This document shows, piece after piece, positions 31,954-40,682 of a stretch of 44,995 nt of DNA. The DNA comes from an uncultured Bacilli bacterium (GTDB lineage Bacteria; Bacillota_I; Bacilli_A; RF39; UBA660). The notes under the pieces are model-generated. The model was not told the origin of the DNA. It saw only the letters and a program-made list of their open reading frames with translations, and made no database searches. Position numbers and translations under genes: made by a program. How positions within the stretch are numbered: position 1 is the stretch's first letter; each line of letters begins with the position of its first letter. Location of the stretch: contig CAKOMC010000007.1 in assembly GCA_934096535.1 (NCBI GenBank), positions 1-44,995 of the forward strand. The letters are read 5' to 3'.

Positions 31954-33450
31954 ATGGAAAATATTGTATATCATGGAAGTAGTACTTCTGATTTAAAAGT
32001 TTTAGAACCTCATAAATCGACACATGGAACTTATGTTTATGCCACATCTTTTAAAGAAATTGCTGTATTATTTGCTAAAAAATACGGTTGGGATTTAACA
32101 TACGGAATTGGTCGTAATAATAAAAAAGAACCATGGACAATAATTGAAAGAGTACCCGGAGCCTTTGATGTAATGTTTAATAACTCGTTTTCTATATACA
32201 CTGTCGATGCAACAACATTTAAAGAAATTAATACTTGTTTTGATGAAGTTGTATCTGACGTTGCCGTGCCGGTATTAAAAGAAGAAAAATATCCTAGTGT
32301 TTATGAGGCTTTAAAAAAGTTAGAAGAAGAAGGCAAAATGAAACTTATTTCTTACGATAAAGAAAGTGAATTAACTAAGCGTGATGAAATAAGAATGTTC
32401 GAAAATTTTGTGAATTCTAGAAAAAGAAATGGCGGAACTTTTACAAAGTATGATTTTGAAGATATGTTATTTTTACATCCTAGTTTGCTGGAGCGAATAA
32501 ATGAGATATTATTGGAAGAAGATATAAATAATCAAATAATAAAGAAAGAAGATTTGATAACTATTCTTCAAAAAAAATTGTGCTTAATTAATACTGGTTT
32601 AAAAAATGAACCATTTCTTAAGAATGGTATTCGGGCAATTTTAGATGTTTATCCTGAATTAGAAAATTATGTTAAACAATCCTTGGCAATAGATGATTTT
32701 GATAAAGAAAAATTAATAAAAGTAATGTTAGATTTAATATTTTCTAGGTATCCTAATATTCCCACTAATATAAAAGAAGGAATATATAAATATTATTTAC
32801 AAGATAAACGAGATATTAAAGATATTGCTAAGGAAATATATGATTATTTTAAAAGATTTGGAGAATTAGAAAAACTTATTAATAAAGATATAGCTGAAAA
32901 TATAACAGATAATTCGATAATTTTAGTAGGTCCCATGGGAGTTGGTAAATCCACTGTATCTAAGAATTTAAAAAGTTTAACAGGAATGCCCGGTATTAGT
33001 TTAGATGATAAGGAACAATTAAAAGGTTTATATGCTAAAAAAGATGAATTTTTAAGTAAAAAAGATTTTGAACTATATTTAACCGGAAGCGTTTTTAATA
33101 ATTTAGATAAACCTGCTATTATTGATTTTGGGGCTGGTCATTCAATTTATAGGACACCGCTTGCGTTTTATGAATTTCAAAGATTAATGAAAAAATTTAA
33201 AAATGTTGTTTTTTTAGTACCTAGTGAAGATAAAGAGGAGGCTTTAACTATAATAAATGAAAGAGTGGCAAAGCGTAATCAAAATAATGGTGTTGATTAT
33301 GCTAAGATTAATAGAAGTCATTTAGAAAGTCCTTGTAATGATATAATTGCTACTATAAAAGTATGTACTAAAGGAATGAACTCATCTGAAGTTGCTAGTG
33401 AGATATTAAGAAGAATCCAGGAAAAAGAAGATATTGTTATAAAAAAGTAA
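31954..33450 (+). CDS. ART-like/P-loop kinase-like fusion, partner of the HerA-like ATPase
   Basis: The 498-residue protein has at least three parts. Residues 1-100 resemble an ADP-ribosyltransferase fold: YHGSS with His7, then GTYVYATSF with Tyr27/Tyr29, the pattern of H-Y-E type ARTs (YHG...VYAT). Residues 110-310 are mostly helical and unfamiliar. Residues 320-498 form a nucleotide-binding domain with Walker A GPMGVGKST at 326-334 and IIDFGAGHSIYR near 389, similar to shikimate kinase. The glutamate of the ART triad is not placed with certainty. The gene begins one base after the HerA-like stop. A role as an effector acting on nucleotides or nucleic acid is a guess; a simple metabolic kinase is unlikely given the fusion. 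Confidence 0.7.
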   Translation: MENIVYHGSSTSDLKVLEPHKSTHGTYVYATSFKEIAVLFAKKYGWDLTYGIGRNNKKEPWTIIERVPGAFDVMFNNSFSIYTVDATTFKEINTCFDEVVSDVAVPVLKEEKYPSVYEALKKLEEEGKMKLISYDKESELTKRDEIRMFENFVNSRKRNGGTFTKYDFEDMLFLHPSLLERINEILLEEDINNQIIKKEDLITILQKKLCLINTGLKNEPFLKNGIRAILDVYPELENYVKQSLAIDDFDKEKLIKVMLDLIFSRYPNIPTNIKEGIYKYYLQDKRDIKDIAKEIYDYFKRFGELEKLINKDIAENITDNSIILVGPMGVGKSTVSKNLKSLTGMPGISLDDKEQLKGLYAKKDEFLSKKDFELYLTGSVFNNLDKPAIIDFGAGHSIYRTPLAFYEFQRLMKKFKNVVFLVPSEDKEEALTIINERVAKRNQNNGVDYAKINRSHLESPCNDIIATIKVCTKGMNSSEVASEILRRIQEKEDIVIKK

Positions 33451-33515
33451 GATATGTATATGATTATAGAGGTGTCTAATTGTTTGTAAAGTAAGATAAA
33501 GTAAAGAAAAATTAA

Positions 33516-33544
33516 TTTTCATTTTAAATTAAGTATGCTAATAT
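33516..33544 (+). promoter_or_regulatory. Promoter for the SPFH/zinc-ribbon operon
   Basis: TTTTCA (33516-33521), a 17-base spacer and TAATAT (33539-33544) preceded by TGC. An inverted repeat AATAGT/ACTATT (33561-33566, 33576-33581) lies just downstream and could be an operator or leader hairpin; its function is uncertain. Confidence 0.45.
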
Positions 33545-33618
33545 TAAGGTGAATAGGGATAATAGTTAAAAAATTACTATTCTAATATTTAATAATAATC
33601 ATAAGAGGAGGAAAAATT

Positions 33619-34818
33619 ATGGGATTTATTAAAGCGTTTACAGGGGCAATAAGCAGTACATTTGCTGATCAATGGAAAGATTTTTATGTTCCTAGTAGCA
33701 ATATAACGGAAACATCGGCTGTATATCCAGCAGTATTAAAAAGTATTAATAATGGTCGTGGTGAAAATTACAAAGGAAATGCTAATATCATTAGTAATGG
33801 TAGTAAAATTGTAGTGCCTGAAAATACGGCGTTGATTACAATGCAAGATGGGGCAATTACTGGATGTATTACGGAGGCCGGTGGTTATGAATTTAAATCA
33901 GATGATGTAAACTCAAAATCAATGTTTGCCGGAGATGGTATTTTTGGTCAAGCAATTAAATCAACTTGGGAAAAAGTTAAGTTTGGAGGTATTCCTGGAA
34001 GTCAACAATTAGCATTTTATGTTAATTTAAAGGAGATTCCTAATAATAAGTTTGGAACACAATCAGAAATTTATTGGGATGATGCTTTTTTAGGTACTCA
34101 AGTTGGGGCTATTACAAGAGGTACTTATACCATAAAAATAGTAGATCCCTTATTATTTGTTAAGAATTTTGTGCCTGCTAAATATTTAGTAGCGGATGCT
34201 CCTATATTTGATTTTGGAGATATGGATAATGAGGCTTGTGAACAATTATTTAGTGAAGTAGTTGGAACTTTATCAGCAGCATTCTCTAAATATACCAATG
34301 ATTCTGAAAAAGGTAATAGAATTACGAAAATTCAGGCTGATCAAATTGGTTTTGCTAAGGCTATGAGTGCAGCAGTAGAAGAGGCTTATCAATGGAGGGA
34401 AACTAGAGGTTTAGAAATTGTTAAAACAGCTATTTTAGCTATTGAATATGATGAAGATACTAAGAAATTAATGAGTGATGTTAAGAAGGCTGATGCTTTA
34501 AGTGGGGCTAGAGGTAACTCCTTTATGCAACAAGCTGCGGCTCGTGGACTAGAGAGTGCTGGTGAAAACGGTGGTGGTGCTGGTATGGCTTTTATGGGAA
34601 TGGGCGCTAATGTGGCTGGTAATATGATGAATGGTTTCGCTCAGGAAAATGCTCCATCTTCTTATAATCCAAGTTTTGCTAAAAACCAAAACAATACTCA
34701 AAATGGTGCTTCCGAAGATCCTACTGCTAAACTTCTTAAAATTAAAGAACTTCTAGATGCTGGGGCTATTACGGAAGAAGATTATGAAAAAGTAAAAAAA
34801 CAGTTATTAGGACTATAA
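33619..34818 (+). CDS. SPFH-domain protein with C-terminal SHOCT domain (YdjI-like)
   Basis: The 399-residue protein resembles B. subtilis YdjI, an SPFH protein of the PspA-linked membrane stress group. The N-terminal MGFIKAFTGAISSTFADQWKDFY and the VPENTALITMQDGAITGCITEAGGYEF segment are typical. The SPFH region runs to about residue 290. A Gly/Met/Asn-rich linker follows, and residues 369-399 (AKLLKIKELLDAGAITEEDYEKVKKQLLGL) form a SHOCT oligomerisation module. GAGGAGG lies six bases before the ATG. The zinc-ribbon gene follows after three bases, as in ydj-type operons. No PspA is in the window. Confidence 0.88.
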   Translation: MGFIKAFTGAISSTFADQWKDFYVPSSNITETSAVYPAVLKSINNGRGENYKGNANIISNGSKIVVPENTALITMQDGAITGCITEAGGYEFKSDDVNSKSMFAGDGIFGQAIKSTWEKVKFGGIPGSQQLAFYVNLKEIPNNKFGTQSEIYWDDAFLGTQVGAITRGTYTIKIVDPLLFVKNFVPAKYLVADAPIFDFGDMDNEACEQLFSEVVGTLSAAFSKYTNDSEKGNRITKIQADQIGFAKAMSAAVEEAYQWRETRGLEIVKTAILAIEYDEDTKKLMSDVKKADALSGARGNSFMQQAAARGLESAGENGGGAGMAFMGMGANVAGNMMNGFAQENAPSSYNPSFAKNQNNTQNGASEDPTAKLLKIKELLDAGAITEEDYEKVKKQLLGL

Positions 34819-34821
34819 AAA

Positions 34822-36270
34822 GTGGAAAATAATAGTAAAGATATTATTAATAATAATTCTAATGATGGTGTTACAGTAATAAAAACAGATACCGGAAGCC
34901 AAAGTGGTCAAAATAAATGTCCAAAATGTGGAGCAACAGATATATCACCTGTTGCTTCAACTGGTCATTTGCGTTGTAATTTTTGCCATTATGATTTTGA
35001 ACCTGAAAAATTTGAGGCTATGATGGAAGATATTTCGGCTTTGAATGGTAATATTATTGGTTCTGGGGCTCAAGATATTGCTAGTGATGCTTCTGATATC
35101 GTTACATTTAAATGTAGTAGTTGTGGGGCAGAAGTCGTTGTTGATACTGCTAGTAGTATGCAGGCTCGATGTCATTGGTGTCGTCATATATTATCGGTAA
35201 ATGAACAAATTCCAAATGGTAGTGTTCCTGATACTTTGTTACCATTTAAAGTAGCTAAAGAAGAGGCCGAAGGAATAATTAAAGGTTTTGTTAATAAAAG
35301 AAAGTTTTTTGCTAATCCTAAATTTAAGAAGGAATTTACAACTAATAATGTTATAGGGGTATTTTTTCCTTATATGCTTTTAGATGTTAATGCTCATGCT
35401 AATTTTAGCGGGGAAGGTGAACATCAAACTAAGGTTTATCAAGTTGAAATAGGCGATAGAAATAGAGCATACGGTAGAGAAAGCTATCAAAGTAGTACAG
35501 TTAAACAAACTCTTTATAATGCTGATGTTTATCATGTTGAAAGAGATTTTGATTTAACCATTCAAGGATTGTCTATAGAATCAAACTCTAATAATTTAAG
35601 GGAATTAAGTGGAAAAACAAATAATATTATTAATGCTATAATGCCTTTTGATACAGAAAACTGTGTTAAATTTAATGCCAATTATTTAAGAGGCTTTAAT
35701 TCAGAAAAAAGAGATGTTAATATTGAAAATTTAAAGGGAACAGCTTATGAACAGTGTAAAGATATAGCAAGATACTCATGCAATGATACTTTAGAATTTT
35801 ACGATAGAGGTGTTCGTTGGGATAATGAGTCTTTAAATATTAGGGGTGAGCAGTGGACATCTGCTTATTTGCCTGTATGGCTTTATAGCTATTTAGAGGA
35901 TAAAGGTAATAAAAAACTGTTACATTATGTTGCTGTAAATGCAAGAACTAAAGAAGTAATGGGAAGTGTTCCTATTCATATACCAATGTTGTTACTAGCC
36001 TCTTTTATAGTAGAAATATTTGGATATATAATGGCTAGTAATGTTGATTGGGATTACAGTTGGATATTTTTATCAGTGGGATTTATTTATTTCTTTGTTA
36101 TTTATAATATATATCGTAATAAAAGTGCTCGTCATACTTACGAAAAAGAGACTAAAAGAGAAATGAAAAATTTAAGAAAGATTGATAATTTTGTTAGAAA
36201 AAATAATGGTCAAACTAGTAGTATGATGGATGGCGCTAATAATAGAACTATAAGAGGTAAATTTCATTAA
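34822..36270 (+). CDS. Double zinc-ribbon membrane protein (YdjG-like)
   Basis: The 482-residue protein starts with two TFIIB-type zinc ribbons: Cys33, Cys36, Cys52 and Cys55, then Cys98, Cys101, Cys117 and Cys120. A middle domain (130-370) is beta-rich and shared with YdjG-like proteins. Two membrane helices lie at about 388-407 and 412-430. The C-terminal tail is basic and probably cytosolic. It begins with GTG at 34822, three bases after the SPFH stop, with AGGAC upstream. Pairing of an SPFH and a zinc-ribbon gene is known from the ydjFGHI operon and suggests a membrane-stress complex. The function is inferred from that context. Confidence 0.85.
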   Translation: MENNSKDIINNNSNDGVTVIKTDTGSQSGQNKCPKCGATDISPVASTGHLRCNFCHYDFEPEKFEAMMEDISALNGNIIGSGAQDIASDASDIVTFKCSSCGAEVVVDTASSMQARCHWCRHILSVNEQIPNGSVPDTLLPFKVAKEEAEGIIKGFVNKRKFFANPKFKKEFTTNNVIGVFFPYMLLDVNAHANFSGEGEHQTKVYQVEIGDRNRAYGRESYQSSTVKQTLYNADVYHVERDFDLTIQGLSIESNSNNLRELSGKTNNIINAIMPFDTENCVKFNANYLRGFNSEKRDVNIENLKGTAYEQCKDIARYSCNDTLEFYDRGVRWDNESLNIRGEQWTSAYLPVWLYSYLEDKGNKKLLHYVAVNARTKEVMGSVPIHIPMLLLASFIVEIFGYIMASNVDWDYSWIFLSVGFIYFFVIYNIYRNKSARHTYEKETKREMKNLRKIDNFVRKNNGQTSSMMDGANNRTIRGKFH

Positions 36271-36277
36271 GATAGAT

Positions 36278-36307
36278 AAATGTTAGAAGTTTTTTCTAGC
36301 ATTTTTT
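36278..36307 (+). terminator. Intrinsic terminator after the zinc-ribbon gene
   Basis: AAATGTTAGAA (36278-36288) pairs with TTCTAGCATTT (36294-36304, one G-U) over a 5-base loop, followed by T residues. Confidence 0.75.
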
Positions 36308-36377
36308 AAATTTTATTTTAATAAAAATTCTTGATTATCCAAGTGTTTTATGATTAAATAATTTTTTGGTGAAGAAA

Positions 36378-36947
36378 ATGAATATAAAAGAAATAAACAA
36401 ATGTATTAATAGTAATCCCTATGTTAATTATTTAATCAGAGATAAAAATATGATAAGAACTCAATATACTAGTGAAATTAATTTTAAAGATGCTAGTGTA
36501 ATTTGTAATTTAGAAGAAATTGATTGCGGGGCAACTGGAGTACTAGAAGATATTGAAATTACCATGGATAAATTGAGTGATACTGATTATGATGCTTTAA
36601 GTTTTAGTGTTTGCGGAGGTTTAGTTGTTAAAAATAATAAACGAAAAACCGAAAATGTTGATGATTTATTTTTGTACCGTTTAATTATTTATCCTTTAAA
36701 AAAAGTTGATGGTGAATATAGAAGAGTAAATGGTGGTAATAAAAATATCTATCAAAGTGTATCTGGAAGTATGGAAAAAATCATTCATTTTGAGGATTTA
36801 CTAGTTATTTTAAATAGTTTGCATATATTACCATTATATGTTGATAGAGATTATTTTAAAGTATTAACGGAAGGTTTTTTAGGATGTGGCAAACCGATAT
36901 TATTTACTTTAGAACAGGAAAAAGGAAGAGTACTTAAGAAAAATTAA
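36378..36947 (+). CDS. Unknown soluble protein
   Basis: The 189-residue protein has no signal peptide or membrane helix and matches no family I recognise. It has a mixed alpha/beta look, with segments such as EIDCGATGVLEDIEITMDKLSD, LSFSVCGGLVVKNNK and YRLIIYPLKKVDGEYRRVNGG. A C-terminal FLGCGKPILFTLEQEKGR follows. A frame starting at 36366 exists, but GGTGA lies five bases before the ATG at 36378, so I take the shorter form. It is monocistronic: it lies between two terminators, and the second is made of its own last codons. Confidence 0.65.
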   Translation: MNIKEINKCINSNPYVNYLIRDKNMIRTQYTSEINFKDASVICNLEEIDCGATGVLEDIEITMDKLSDTDYDALSFSVCGGLVVKNNKRKTENVDDLFLYRLIIYPLKKVDGEYRRVNGGNKNIYQSVSGSMEKIIHFEDLLVILNSLHILPLYVDRDYFKVLTEGFLGCGKPILFTLEQEKGRVLKKN

Positions 36948-36957
36948 GTGCTTTTTT
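36929..36957 (+). terminator. Intrinsic terminator overlapping the end of 36378-36947
   Basis: AGTACTTAA (36929-36937) pairs with TTAAGTGCT (36944-36952, one G-U) over a 6-base loop, followed by six T residues. The TAA stop (36945-36947) is in the descending arm. Confidence 0.75.
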
Positions 36958-37001
36958 CTTTTAGCTTGAGCTGATAATTTAATATAAATTTCTTTAAAAC
37001 A

Positions 37002-37029
37002 TTGTTTCAAGGAAAAGTTATGATACAAT
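37002..37029 (+). promoter_or_regulatory. Probable promoter of the two-component operon
   Basis: TTGTTT (37002-37007), a 16-base spacer and TACAAT (37024-37029) with an upstream TGA. The start codon of the response regulator is 24 bases downstream. Confidence 0.5.
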
Positions 37030-37053
37030 AGCAGTATAAATTGGTGGTGTTTT

Positions 37054-37734
37054 ATGATAAATATATTAATAGTAGAAGATGATATTAATTTACTTAATAT
37101 TATAAAGAAAAATTTAGAAAGAGAAGGGTATGTGGTTTATACCGCTTTAGATGGAGTATCAGGTTTAGAAGTTTTTGAAAATAATCATATTGATTTAATT
37201 ATATTAGATTTAATGTTACCTAAATTAGATGGATATGAATTTACGAAGAAAATTAGAAATGAAAAAGAAAATTTACCGATTATTATGACAACTGCTAAGA
37301 GTTTGATGGAAGATAAAAGAATTGCTTTTCAAACGGGTGTTGATGATTATATGACTAAACCTTTAGAAATGGAAGAGTTATTATTAAGAGTAAAAGCCTT
37401 GCTTCGTCGTAGTAAAATTTTAGCCGAAAGAAAGATTGTTATTGGAAAAGTGGTTGTCGATTGTGATGCGATGACGGTTACTAGAGATAGTGAAGTTACC
37501 GAATTAACGCAAAAAGAGTTTGCTTTACTTTATAAATTATTATCTAATCCTAATAAAATATTTACAAGAAATCAATTAATGGATGAAATATGGGGCTACG
37601 AATCAAATAGTGATGATCGAACTATTGATGCCCATATTAATAGATTAAGGAGAAAATTTGAAAATTATCCGGAATTTGAAATTAAGTCAGTTCGCGGCTT
37701 AGGGTATAAGGTGGTTAAAAATGAAAAAAATTAA
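37054..37734 (+). CDS. OmpR/PhoB-family response regulator
   Basis: The 226-residue protein has a receiver domain (1-120) with Asp9-Asp10, phosphoacceptor Asp52 (ILDLMLP), Thr80 and Lys102 (MTKPLE). A winged-helix DNA-binding domain (about 130-225) has LTQKEFALLYKLLSNPNKIFTRNQLMDEIWGY, RTIDAHINRLRRKFE and RGLGYKVV. GGTGGTG precedes the ATG. Its last 14 bases overlap the histidine kinase gene, the usual coupling of such pairs. It is directly upstream of the acyl/glycosyl gene cluster. The signal and targets are unknown; TTCA direct repeats at 38778-38793 could be a binding site. Confidence 0.93.
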   Translation: MINILIVEDDINLLNIIKKNLEREGYVVYTALDGVSGLEVFENNHIDLIILDLMLPKLDGYEFTKKIRNEKENLPIIMTTAKSLMEDKRIAFQTGVDDYMTKPLEMEELLLRVKALLRRSKILAERKIVIGKVVVDCDAMTVTRDSEVTELTQKEFALLYKLLSNPNKIFTRNQLMDEIWGYESNSDDRTIDAHINRLRRKFENYPEFEIKSVRGLGYKVVKNEKN

Positions 37735-38776
37735 TGATAATGAGATTAAGACTAATCAAAAATTAACTTTTTATTTTACAGCTTTAGCCTTTTGCGTTTT
37801 TGCCGCGATTATAATTGCCTTAAGTTTTTTAATCTTTTTAGGAAATAAAATACTGGGTTGGGATTACATGATTGATTTGCATCAATCGCAATTTTGGATT
37901 TTAGTATTTGCAGCGATCATTTTAATTGGAATTATTTCATCGATTTTGATTGGCCGTCCTATTTTAAAAGGAATTAAAGAAATATCTAACTCGACTAAAA
38001 AGATAAGTGAAGGGGATTTTTCGGTTAGAATCAAAGAGAATAAAACGAAGTTCTTGGGACGGCTTTCCCATGATTTTAATCAAATGGCTAAAGAATTAGA
38101 AGGGGTAAAAATATTAAGAAATGACTTTATAAATAACTTTTCGCATGAATTTAAAACACCAATAAGCTCAATAAAGAACTATGCGGAGGAATTAAAAAAT
38201 AATGATTTATCTAAAGAAGAACAAGATAAGTATTTAGATATAATTATTAAAGAAGCTACTAGACTTTCTAATCTTTCTAATAGTATTTTATATTTATCTA
38301 AAGTTGAAAAACAAGAAATATTAACTGATAAAACAAAATATGATGTGGGGGAACAAATAAGACAGGCGATTCTTTTAGAAATGAAAAAAATAGAAGAAAA
38401 AAATCTAGAATTGGATTTAGATATTTTAGATTATAACCTATTTTTAAATGAAGATAGTATTGAACAAGTATGGATTAATATTTTAGATAATGCAATTAAG
38501 TTTAGTGAAGACGGTAAGACTATAAAAATTACTAGTAAGGTTATAAATAATTATTATGAAGTAAGAATTAAAGATGAAGGAATCGGTATTTTAGAAGAAG
38601 ATTTGCCTTTTGTTTGGGAAAAGTTTTATAAAGTTGATAAATCACATTCACAAGAAGGCAATGGCCTTGGACTTTCTTTAGTTAAAAGAATAATTGAGCT
38701 TCATAAAGGAACAATTGAGATAAAAAGTAAGATAAATAAAGGAACTGAAGTTATTGTGAAATTACCAATTAAATAA
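37721..38776 (+). CDS. Membrane histidine kinase partner of the response regulator
   Basis: The 351-residue protein has two membrane helices (about 18-40 and 58-78) with only a short extracellular loop of about 18 residues. It may therefore sense membrane stress rather than a soluble ligand. A HAMP-like linker (79-130) follows. The dimerisation domain has His142 in FSHEFKTPISSI, and the ATPase domain has the N box (WINILDNAIKF), G1 (DEGIGI) and G2 (GNGLGLSLVKRI) motifs. It overlaps the response regulator by 14 bases. The short sensor loop places it with intramembrane-sensing kinases, which is inference. Confidence 0.92.
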   Translation: MKKINDNEIKTNQKLTFYFTALAFCVFAAIIIALSFLIFLGNKILGWDYMIDLHQSQFWILVFAAIILIGIISSILIGRPILKGIKEISNSTKKISEGDFSVRIKENKTKFLGRLSHDFNQMAKELEGVKILRNDFINNFSHEFKTPISSIKNYAEELKNNDLSKEEQDKYLDIIIKEATRLSNLSNSILYLSKVEKQEILTDKTKYDVGEQIRQAILLEMKKIEEKNLELDLDILDYNLFLNEDSIEQVWINILDNAIKFSEDGKTIKITSKVINNYYEVRIKDEGIGILEEDLPFVWEKFYKVDKSHSQEGNGLGLSLVKRIIELHKGTIEIKSKINKGTEVIVKLPIK

Positions 38777-38777
38777 T

Positions 38778-38809
38778 TTCATATTCAGTTCATTTTTAAA
38801 TAGTATAAT
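38778..38809 (+). promoter_or_regulatory. Candidate activated promoter for the lipid/glycan cluster with TTCA repeats
   Basis: A perfect TATAAT (38804-38809) has no good -35. In its place are three spaced copies of TTCA (38778, 38784, 38789). This is the layout of a response-regulator-activated promoter, and an OmpR-type regulator is encoded immediately upstream. Binding is not shown. Confidence 0.4.
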
Positions 38810-38839
38810 AAGATTGTTTTGTGTAGGAAGTGATTACTT

Positions 38840-40396
38840 ATGAAGAAGAATTATGCCTATTATAATAATCCCAAGATTAATAGTTTTAAAGACTTGATGA
38901 ATTTAAGTATTAAAAAACCTAGGGATATCGCTTTTAGTTTTTTAGATAAAAGTAAAGTTCAGGTTAATAAAACCTATCAAGATTTTTACGAAGATGTAAG
39001 ACTTACTAGTAACTATATAGCTAACCTTTATAATAATAAACATATTGCTTTAATTGGGGAAAACTCATATAACTTTTTAGTTTTATTTATGAGTATTGTT
39101 ATTAGTGGAAATTGTGTTGTTATTATAGATAAGGATTTAGATGCTAGTGATATTAAAAAGATGCTTAAAAATACGAGTACTAATACTTGTTTTTATTCAA
39201 AAGAATATTGTGATAATTTAAGTGGTATTGTTAGTAAGATGTATCCTATTGAAGAAATAGATAATTATAAATTAGAAAAAGATTTTATTAGATTTACCAA
39301 TCCTCAGGATACAAGTGTTATTTTCTTTACTTCTGGAACAACTGGTTTTAATAAGGCTGTGTGTTTAAGTGAAGAAAATATTTGCTTTGATATTTGGTCT
39401 TTGGCTAGTCTTTTTAAACCAAATGGAGGAGTTTATGCCGTTTTGCCTTTTCATCATTCCTTTGGTTTAATTACGGGAATTTTAAAACCTTTTTATTACC
39501 ATGTTCCAATTTTCATTAATAGTAGTTTGAAGAATTTACAGAAGGAAATGAAGATGTCTAAACCTAATACGATGTTTGTGGTGCCGGTATTTATTGAAAC
39601 TTTTTATAAAACCATTTGGGCTACTGCTCGAAAAACTAAGCAAGATAAAAAGTTGAAATTAGCTATAAAACTATCTAACAGTCTTTTAAAAGTTGGAATT
39701 GATTTAAGAAAAAAATTATTTAGGTCAGTCCGAGACCAATTTGGTGGTAATTTAGAATACTTTATTTGTGGTGGGGCTTATTTAGATAGTAAGTATGTAA
39801 AATGGTTTAGAAGTATTGGGATTGAAATATTAAATGGTTATGGTATTACGGAGTGTAGTCCGGTTGTAGCAGTTAATCGTAACTTGTACGGGAAAGATGG
39901 ATCAGTTGGATTAATTGGCCGTGATATGGAAGTGAAAATTATTGATGAGGAAATTTTGGTAAAGGGAAAAAATGTTATGCTCGGTTATTATAATGATGCC
40001 AAGGCTACGAAAGAAGTATTAAGTGATGGTTGGTTTAAGACCGGAGATTTAGGTTATGTTGATAAAGATGGTTTCTTGTTTATTACTGGTCGCAAGAAAA
40101 ACTTAATCATTTTATCGAATGGCGAAAATATTTTACCAGAGATGATAGAAGAAAAGTTACTTAAAGATAAAGGGGTTTTAGAAGTTGTCGTTAGTTCTTT
40201 AAATAATCAGTTAGTCGCCTATATTTATCCTAGCGATGATTACTTGGGAAATATTACTTATTTTAATAATTTGATTTATAAGTATAATAAAACAGTTCCT
40301 AAAAATCACCAAATAAGTAAATGTATTTTAAGAACGACAGAATTTAAGAAAAATAATAATCATAAGATTTTAAGAAATAAAATAATGGAGGAATAA
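38840..40396 (+). CDS. AMP-forming acyl-CoA/acyl-ACP ligase
   Basis: The 518-residue protein belongs to the ANL superfamily and activates a carboxylic acid with ATP, then loads it onto a thiol. The phosphate-binding motif TSGTTGFNK is at 164-172. Other motifs are GYGITECSP, KTGDLGYVDKDGFLFITGRKKNLI with the hinge, and a C-terminal Lys in NHKILRNKI. The middle region resembles FadD15-type long-chain ligases, so a fatty acid is a likely substrate. The acyl carrier protein gene follows after two bases. That arrangement suggests loading onto the dedicated ACP rather than CoA. GAAGTGATT precedes the ATG. Confidence 0.87.
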   Translation: MKKNYAYYNNPKINSFKDLMNLSIKKPRDIAFSFLDKSKVQVNKTYQDFYEDVRLTSNYIANLYNNKHIALIGENSYNFLVLFMSIVISGNCVVIIDKDLDASDIKKMLKNTSTNTCFYSKEYCDNLSGIVSKMYPIEEIDNYKLEKDFIRFTNPQDTSVIFFTSGTTGFNKAVCLSEENICFDIWSLASLFKPNGGVYAVLPFHHSFGLITGILKPFYYHVPIFINSSLKNLQKEMKMSKPNTMFVVPVFIETFYKTIWATARKTKQDKKLKLAIKLSNSLLKVGIDLRKKLFRSVRDQFGGNLEYFICGGAYLDSKYVKWFRSIGIEILNGYGITECSPVVAVNRNLYGKDGSVGLIGRDMEVKIIDEEILVKGKNVMLGYYNDAKATKEVLSDGWFKTGDLGYVDKDGFLFITGRKKNLIILSNGENILPEMIEEKLLKDKGVLEVVVSSLNNQLVAYIYPSDDYLGNITYFNNLIYKYNKTVPKNHQISKCILRTTEFKKNNNHKILRNKIMEE

Positions 40397-40398
40397 AG

Positions 40399-40635
40399 AT
40401 GGAAAAGAAGAAAATAACTGTAGAGGAAGTAATTAAATTAATTAGTGAGGTTTGTGAAATACCGGAAGAAAAAATTAGTGAAAAGGCTAATTTAACGACT
40501 GATTTAGAATTAGAATCATTAGATATTGTTACTTTAATTAGTGAATGTGAAGAAAGGTATCATTTAACTATTCCGGATAAAGACATTAAAACTTTGCAGA
40601 CAGTTAATGATATTGTTGAATATTTAAATAAATAA
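40399..40635 (+). CDS. Dedicated acyl carrier protein
   Basis: The 78-residue product is a four-helix carrier protein. Ser40 in LELESLDIV is the expected site of 4'-phosphopantetheine attachment; the motif is ESL rather than the usual DSL. Helices II and III (SLDIVTLISECEERYHLTIPDKDIKTLQTVNDIVEYL) follow the family pattern. GGAGG lies inside the end of the ligase gene, seven bases before its ATG. It is not in a fatty-acid-synthesis operon but among a ligase, a phosphopantetheinyl transferase and glycosyl/acyl transferases, so it is probably a pathway-specific carrier. Confidence 0.92.
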   Translation: MEKKKITVEEVIKLISEVCEIPEEKISEKANLTTDLELESLDIVTLISECEERYHLTIPDKDIKTLQTVNDIVEYLNK

Positions 40636-40682
40636 ATGTTTATTTATGAATTAATAATCTTTTATAGTTTTAAGAGTTAAAA

